Under the pieces are notes generated by a model. The model was given only the letters and a program-made list of their open reading frames with translations. It was not told where the DNA came from and ran no database searches. From NCBI RefSeq assembly GCF_023715705.1, contig NZ_JAMBOS010000023.1, positions 1 to 64,000 on the forward strand: a stretch of 64,000 nt of DNA. The letters run 5' to 3'. Origin of the DNA: Halalkalibacter oceani (GTDB lineage: Bacteria; Bacillota; Bacilli; Bacillales; Bacillaceae_D). Made by a program: the position numbers and the translations under genes. Positions 61,390 through 64,000 of the stretch are shown one piece after another (positions within the stretch are counted from its first letter, which is position 1; every line of letters starts with the position of its first letter).

Positions 61390-61806
61390 CTAAGAAAACA
61401 GCTGACGGTTCGTCATGATGAACAAAGAAGCAATAATCATTAACGCTGTCAGCCAGCTGTACGCTTTTATTTTTGCGAGATGCGGCTGATCTTCAGCGTT
61501 TATCTGCTTCAATCGTTTTGTCATCATCCCGATCAATCCGGCTGCCAGGATGAGCAGGCATACAGACAGTCCGACCCAGAGCATGGAAGGGTGGGCTGAA
61601 TAACGGACAACCAGCCAGCCTCCTGTCACGAATAAAGAAAGCAATGCATAATGACCGGCCCGGGTGAGGCTGATTATCGTTTGCAGGGCTGCCTTTCGCT
61701 CCTTGCCTGTCCGGCGGGTAACCGTGTGAACGACGAAAGGCAGCGAAAGGAAACTACCGAGAAACAAGGCGCTGACGACATGGACGAAAACAAAGAATGA
61801 ATACAT
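61390..61806 (-). CDS. DUF2269-like membrane protein
   Basis: The product is 138 aa from ATG 61806 (RBS GAGGTGACGGCC). Four membrane helices occur, with a conserved His in MYSFFVFVHVVSALFLGSF and GHYALLSLFVTGGWLV. It is encoded between the DJ-1 gene and the DUF2306-like gene with short gaps. Confidence 0.65.
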   Translation of the reverse strand: MYSFFVFVHVVSALFLGSFLSLPFVVHTVTRRTGKERKAALQTIISLTRAGHYALLSLFVTGGWLVVRYSAHPSMLWVGLSVCLLILAAGLIGMMTKRLKQINAEDQPHLAKIKAYSWLTALMIIASLFIMTNRQLFS

Positions 61807-61819
61807 GGCCGTCACCTCG

Positions 61820-62812
61820 CTAGGAAATCCGTCTGCCAGTTAATCTGGATGCTGGAAGCAGACCGGCTTTTGCCTCTCCACGGAGCTGGTCATTCTCGAC
61901 AACCACGCGGAATTTGAGTGAAAGCCGCATTGGTTTAGTGACATTCATGAACCACGTTCCTTCATTTCCTGCAAACGTGAGACGCTCCAAGGGGATGGTT
62001 TCCTCTCCTTGCGTCGCTGTCCCGGTGAGCCGGCCCTCCTTGTGAGAGAAGTTAAATAAAACGTCGAGTTTTCCGATTGGGGTGGCGATCGTCGTCTCCC
62101 ATTTCCCCTCAATGTTTGAACGGGTATCTGTTTTGGACAGAGCAGGGAGCTCAGCTTCGGCTTGCTGCTCTGGCTTTACCGGAGCGCTGCCGCTGTTCCT
62201 CCAGACCGTTCCCCGGCGCTCGTAGTCAAACAGCTGTTCAACAGAGAGAGCAATCCGCGGCCCAAGCTCCCGTTCGACTAAATATAGAGCCACATCCAGT
62301 CCCGAAGTGACACCGCCGCCGCTGACAAGGTCGCCATCATCGACGACGCGGGCATGAACAGGAATGGCGTCGACCGCTTTTAACAGCTCCATTCCGAGAT
62401 GGTGGGTGACGGCATGGCGCCCTGATAATAAACCGGCCATTGCTAAAATGAGTGAGCCGCCGCACACTGTCGCGAGCAGAAGATCAGGCTTTCCCACCGC
62501 CTCTTTAAGAAGAGGACCTAATTCTGTATTGGCGGTCTGCTGTAGTTTGTGCGGAATCGAGTCCGGACCGTCATCAACCGCTCCGGCCGCCCCGGGAACG
62601 AGGATTAGGCCGGAGCGCGTTGGATCAAGTTCGGCGCTTGCCGGAAGAGCCAGCTGGTTAACGCCGCTCTGCACAAGCCGCGCTCCTTCGGCCGAGACGA
62701 GCTCAACCGTGATTTCTTGATCGCAGCAGGCCGCGGCCGCTGTAAATACTTCATACGGGGCGATAACGTCCAATACATCAAAGCTGTCAAACAGGACAAT
62801 CTGAATATGCAT
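61820..62812 (-). CDS. DJ-1/PfpI-family protein with C-terminal beta-barrel extension
   Basis: The product is 330 aa from ATG 62812, chosen because GGAGGTCACCACC precedes it. Residues 1-200 form a DJ-1/PfpI domain of the AraC-associated type, with the nucleophile Cys117 in LLLATVCGGSLILAMAG and the following His pair THH. Residues about 230-330 (GKWETTIATPIGKLDVLFNF, RLTGTATQGEETIPLERLTF, then LRGEAKAGLLPASRLTGRR) form an extra all-beta domain. Isonitrile-hydratase-like or chaperone-type activity is possible. First gene of the operon with two membrane proteins. Confidence 0.8.
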   Translation of the reverse strand: MHIQIVLFDSFDVLDVIAPYEVFTAAAACCDQEITVELVSAEGARLVQSGVNQLALPASAELDPTRSGLILVPGAAGAVDDGPDSIPHKLQQTANTELGPLLKEAVGKPDLLLATVCGGSLILAMAGLLSGRHAVTHHLGMELLKAVDAIPVHARVVDDGDLVSGGGVTSGLDVALYLVERELGPRIALSVEQLFDYERRGTVWRNSGSAPVKPEQQAEAELPALSKTDTRSNIEGKWETTIATPIGKLDVLFNFSHKEGRLTGTATQGEETIPLERLTFAGNEGTWFMNVTKPMRLSLKFRVVVENDQLRGEAKAGLLPASRLTGRRIS

Positions 62813-62979
62813 GGTGGTGACCTCCAATTTGAGTGTTATCTTTCTACAAAATGAGAATAGCAATCAGATGTCTCAAAATAAGGAGCAAAAGCATCACAAA
62901 AGGATCACAACTTGTTACGTTCGTTTGTTGCTTGTGGGAAAAATGGTAAACTGGTTGTGGTTGAAAGGGGTGGGGATCG

Positions 62980-63684
62980 ATGAAGCATACGGTGTTAATC
63001 GTCGACGATGATCAAAGTATTGTTGAACTGTTACGTGACTTTTTACGGAATGATGGATTTGAAGTGATAACAGCCTATGACACCGGACAAGCGCTGGCCC
63101 TGTTTGCTGAAAGTAGAGTTGACTGTATGATCATTGATATTATGATGCCGGGACCGGACGGTTTTGAATTATGCCGTCACATTCGTCAAAAAAGCAACGT
63201 GCCGATTTTGTTTCTAAGTGCCCGCAGCGACGATGTTGATAAAATTCGCGGGCTCGCTCTCGGAGGCGATGACTATATCGTCAAAACAGCTTCGCCAGGA
63301 GAGATCATAGCCCGGGTGAAAGCTGTGTTGCGCCGTGCCGCCGGCCGGCAGGGCAGAGAAAGCATGGTGCTGCGTTACGGCGGGCTTAGCTTGAATGTAG
63401 CAACGCGGGAAGTTGAAATTGATGGGAGGCAGACATCGCTCACCCCGAAGGAATACGAATTATTAAAGCTGCTGGCCGAGCATCCTAAGCAGGTGTTTAC
63501 ATATGAGCAGCTGCTTGAGAAATTCTGGGCTGGAGTTGGCGATAAACATACCGTGCGCGTCCATCTCAGCAGACTGCGCGAAAAAATTGAAGCGGAGCCG
63601 AATGAACCGCAATATATTGTTAACGTTTGGGGGATTGGCTACCGTTTTATAGGAGAACGAGATGAAAACGATTCGGATTCGTAA
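62980..63684 (+). CDS. OmpR-family response regulator
   Basis: The product is 234 aa. The receiver domain has the acidic pair DDD at 9-11 and phospho-acceptor Asp in CMIIDIMMPGPDG, with LFLSAR (Ser/Thr) and GGDDYIVKTASPGEI. The conserved Lys is followed by Thr instead of the near-invariant Pro. The C-terminal winged helix (LTPKEYELLKLLAEHPKQVFTYEQLLEKFWAG) and VNVWGIGYRF are standard. RBS AAAGGGGTGGGG. The sensor kinase gene overlaps its end. Confidence 0.9.
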   Translation: MKHTVLIVDDDQSIVELLRDFLRNDGFEVITAYDTGQALALFAESRVDCMIIDIMMPGPDGFELCRHIRQKSNVPILFLSARSDDVDKIRGLALGGDDYIVKTASPGEIIARVKAVLRRAAGRQGRESMVLRYGGLSLNVATREVEIDGRQTSLTPKEYELLKLLAEHPKQVFTYEQLLEKFWAGVGDKHTVRVHLSRLREKIEAEPNEPQYIVNVWGIGYRFIGERDENDSDS

Positions 63685-64000
63685 ATTTACCTTGCTCAGC
63701 TTATTTTTTATTTCGCTTGTTCCGTGGGTGTTCTTAGTGACTGCTCATGTCATCAACACAAAGACTTTCAGCTTTGATCTGACGGACTCTCAGGAAGCCA
63801 ATTTTGAACAGACAGCGCGGCTGATTGAAGCCAATATGGAAAACTGGACAGATCAGGCCTGGCAAAGGCAATTTTCCACTTACTTGCAAGAGCTGGATGT
63901 TGAGGTGGAGATTGTTTCAGCTGCGGGTGAGGTGATTTTTCAATCAAATTCTGCGGGGGAGAGCCGCTTTTCAATAAGTGAACAATTTTCGCTTGTCGAG
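63662..64000 (+). CDS. Sensor histidine kinase, N-terminal part (runs off window)
   Basis: ATG 63662 has AGGAGAACGAG upstream and overlaps the response regulator gene by 23 bases. The first 113 codons show an N-terminal membrane helix (FTLLSLFFISLVPWVFLVTAHVI) and the start of an extracytoplasmic sensor domain. The HAMP and kinase domains lie beyond the window. The operon context makes it the partner of the OmpR-type regulator. Confidence 0.82.
   Translation, partial: MKTIRIRKFTLLSLFFISLVPWVFLVTAHVINTKTFSFDLTDSQEANFEQTARLIEANMENWTDQAWQRQFSTYLQELDVEVEIVSAAGEVIFQSNSAGESRFSISEQFSLVE

Overview
The window looks like chromosome from an endospore-forming, low-to-mid GC member of the Bacillaceae (Bacillus sensu lato). 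Supporting genes are an MreBH-type cell-shape protein, the GlcT antiterminator, a ywrD/ywrC/ywrB/ywrA-like block, yfkD next to the radical-SAM gene yfkAB, the spore-cortex deacetylase PdaA, the bacillithiol transferase FosB, an RNase HI very like that of Bacillus halodurans, and frequent TTG/GTG starts with strong AGGAGG ribosome-binding sites. No rRNA, tRNA or CRISPR array was seen.

Layout. 1-4 kb: a 5'-truncated sensor kinase, a haem-type membrane reductase, a DUF1659-DUF2922-YvrJ cassette behind two hairpins, and an XRE regulator with a membrane partner. 4-12.7 kb: mreBH, glcT, a YkgJ/DCC redox pair, a MATE pump, RNase HI and a lone siderophore-type N-hydroxylase. 13-21 kb: a sugar catabolic locus with a TIM-barrel isomerase, two Gfo/Idh dehydrogenases, a LacI regulator, a ThuA protein and an ABC importer lacking its ATPase. 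21-31 kb: the ywr-like block, small spore/iron-type proteins, OsmC, a second MATE pump and yfkD.

31-36 kb holds the most striking object: a roughly 4-kb element inserted inside yfkAB. It carries a large serine recombinase, a second truncated recombinase, a small ORF and a secondary dead IS3-type insertion. It brings its own promoter and its own version of the first two thirds of yfkAB, so the host gene is rebuilt as a chimera on one side and left as a truncated copy on the other. The inferred crossover is an in-frame ATGTAT shared by both ends. Its 2.77 kb of own DNA contains only two CpG dinucleotides and no GATC, whereas the homologous host yfkAB segment has about fifty CpG.

36-45 kb is ordinary core: a histidine phosphatase, class I fumarase, a membrane-protein gene broken by an amber codon, pdaA, a flavin monooxygenase, an MFS pump, a GAF protein and an RlmD-type rRNA methylase. 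45-53.5 kb is a decayed accessory region: two transposases with flanking inverted repeats, a decapitated nitroreductase, an orphan bluB, a chemoreceptor, a ruined GGDEF-EAL gene and a coiled-coil protein built from 63-bp tandem repeats. 53.5-64 kb returns to normal density: a PadR/DUF1129 pair with duplicated operators, an arsenite-type transporter with fosB, a LysR regulator divergent from an MFS pump and a tautomerase, a DJ-1 operon, and an OmpR-type two-component system cut by the window end.

Two themes recur. Two regulators (LacI at 15226, LysR at 57792) appear to start at AUC codons. Intergenic spaces carry a family of hairpins and an 88-bp dispersed repeat built on the same modules.
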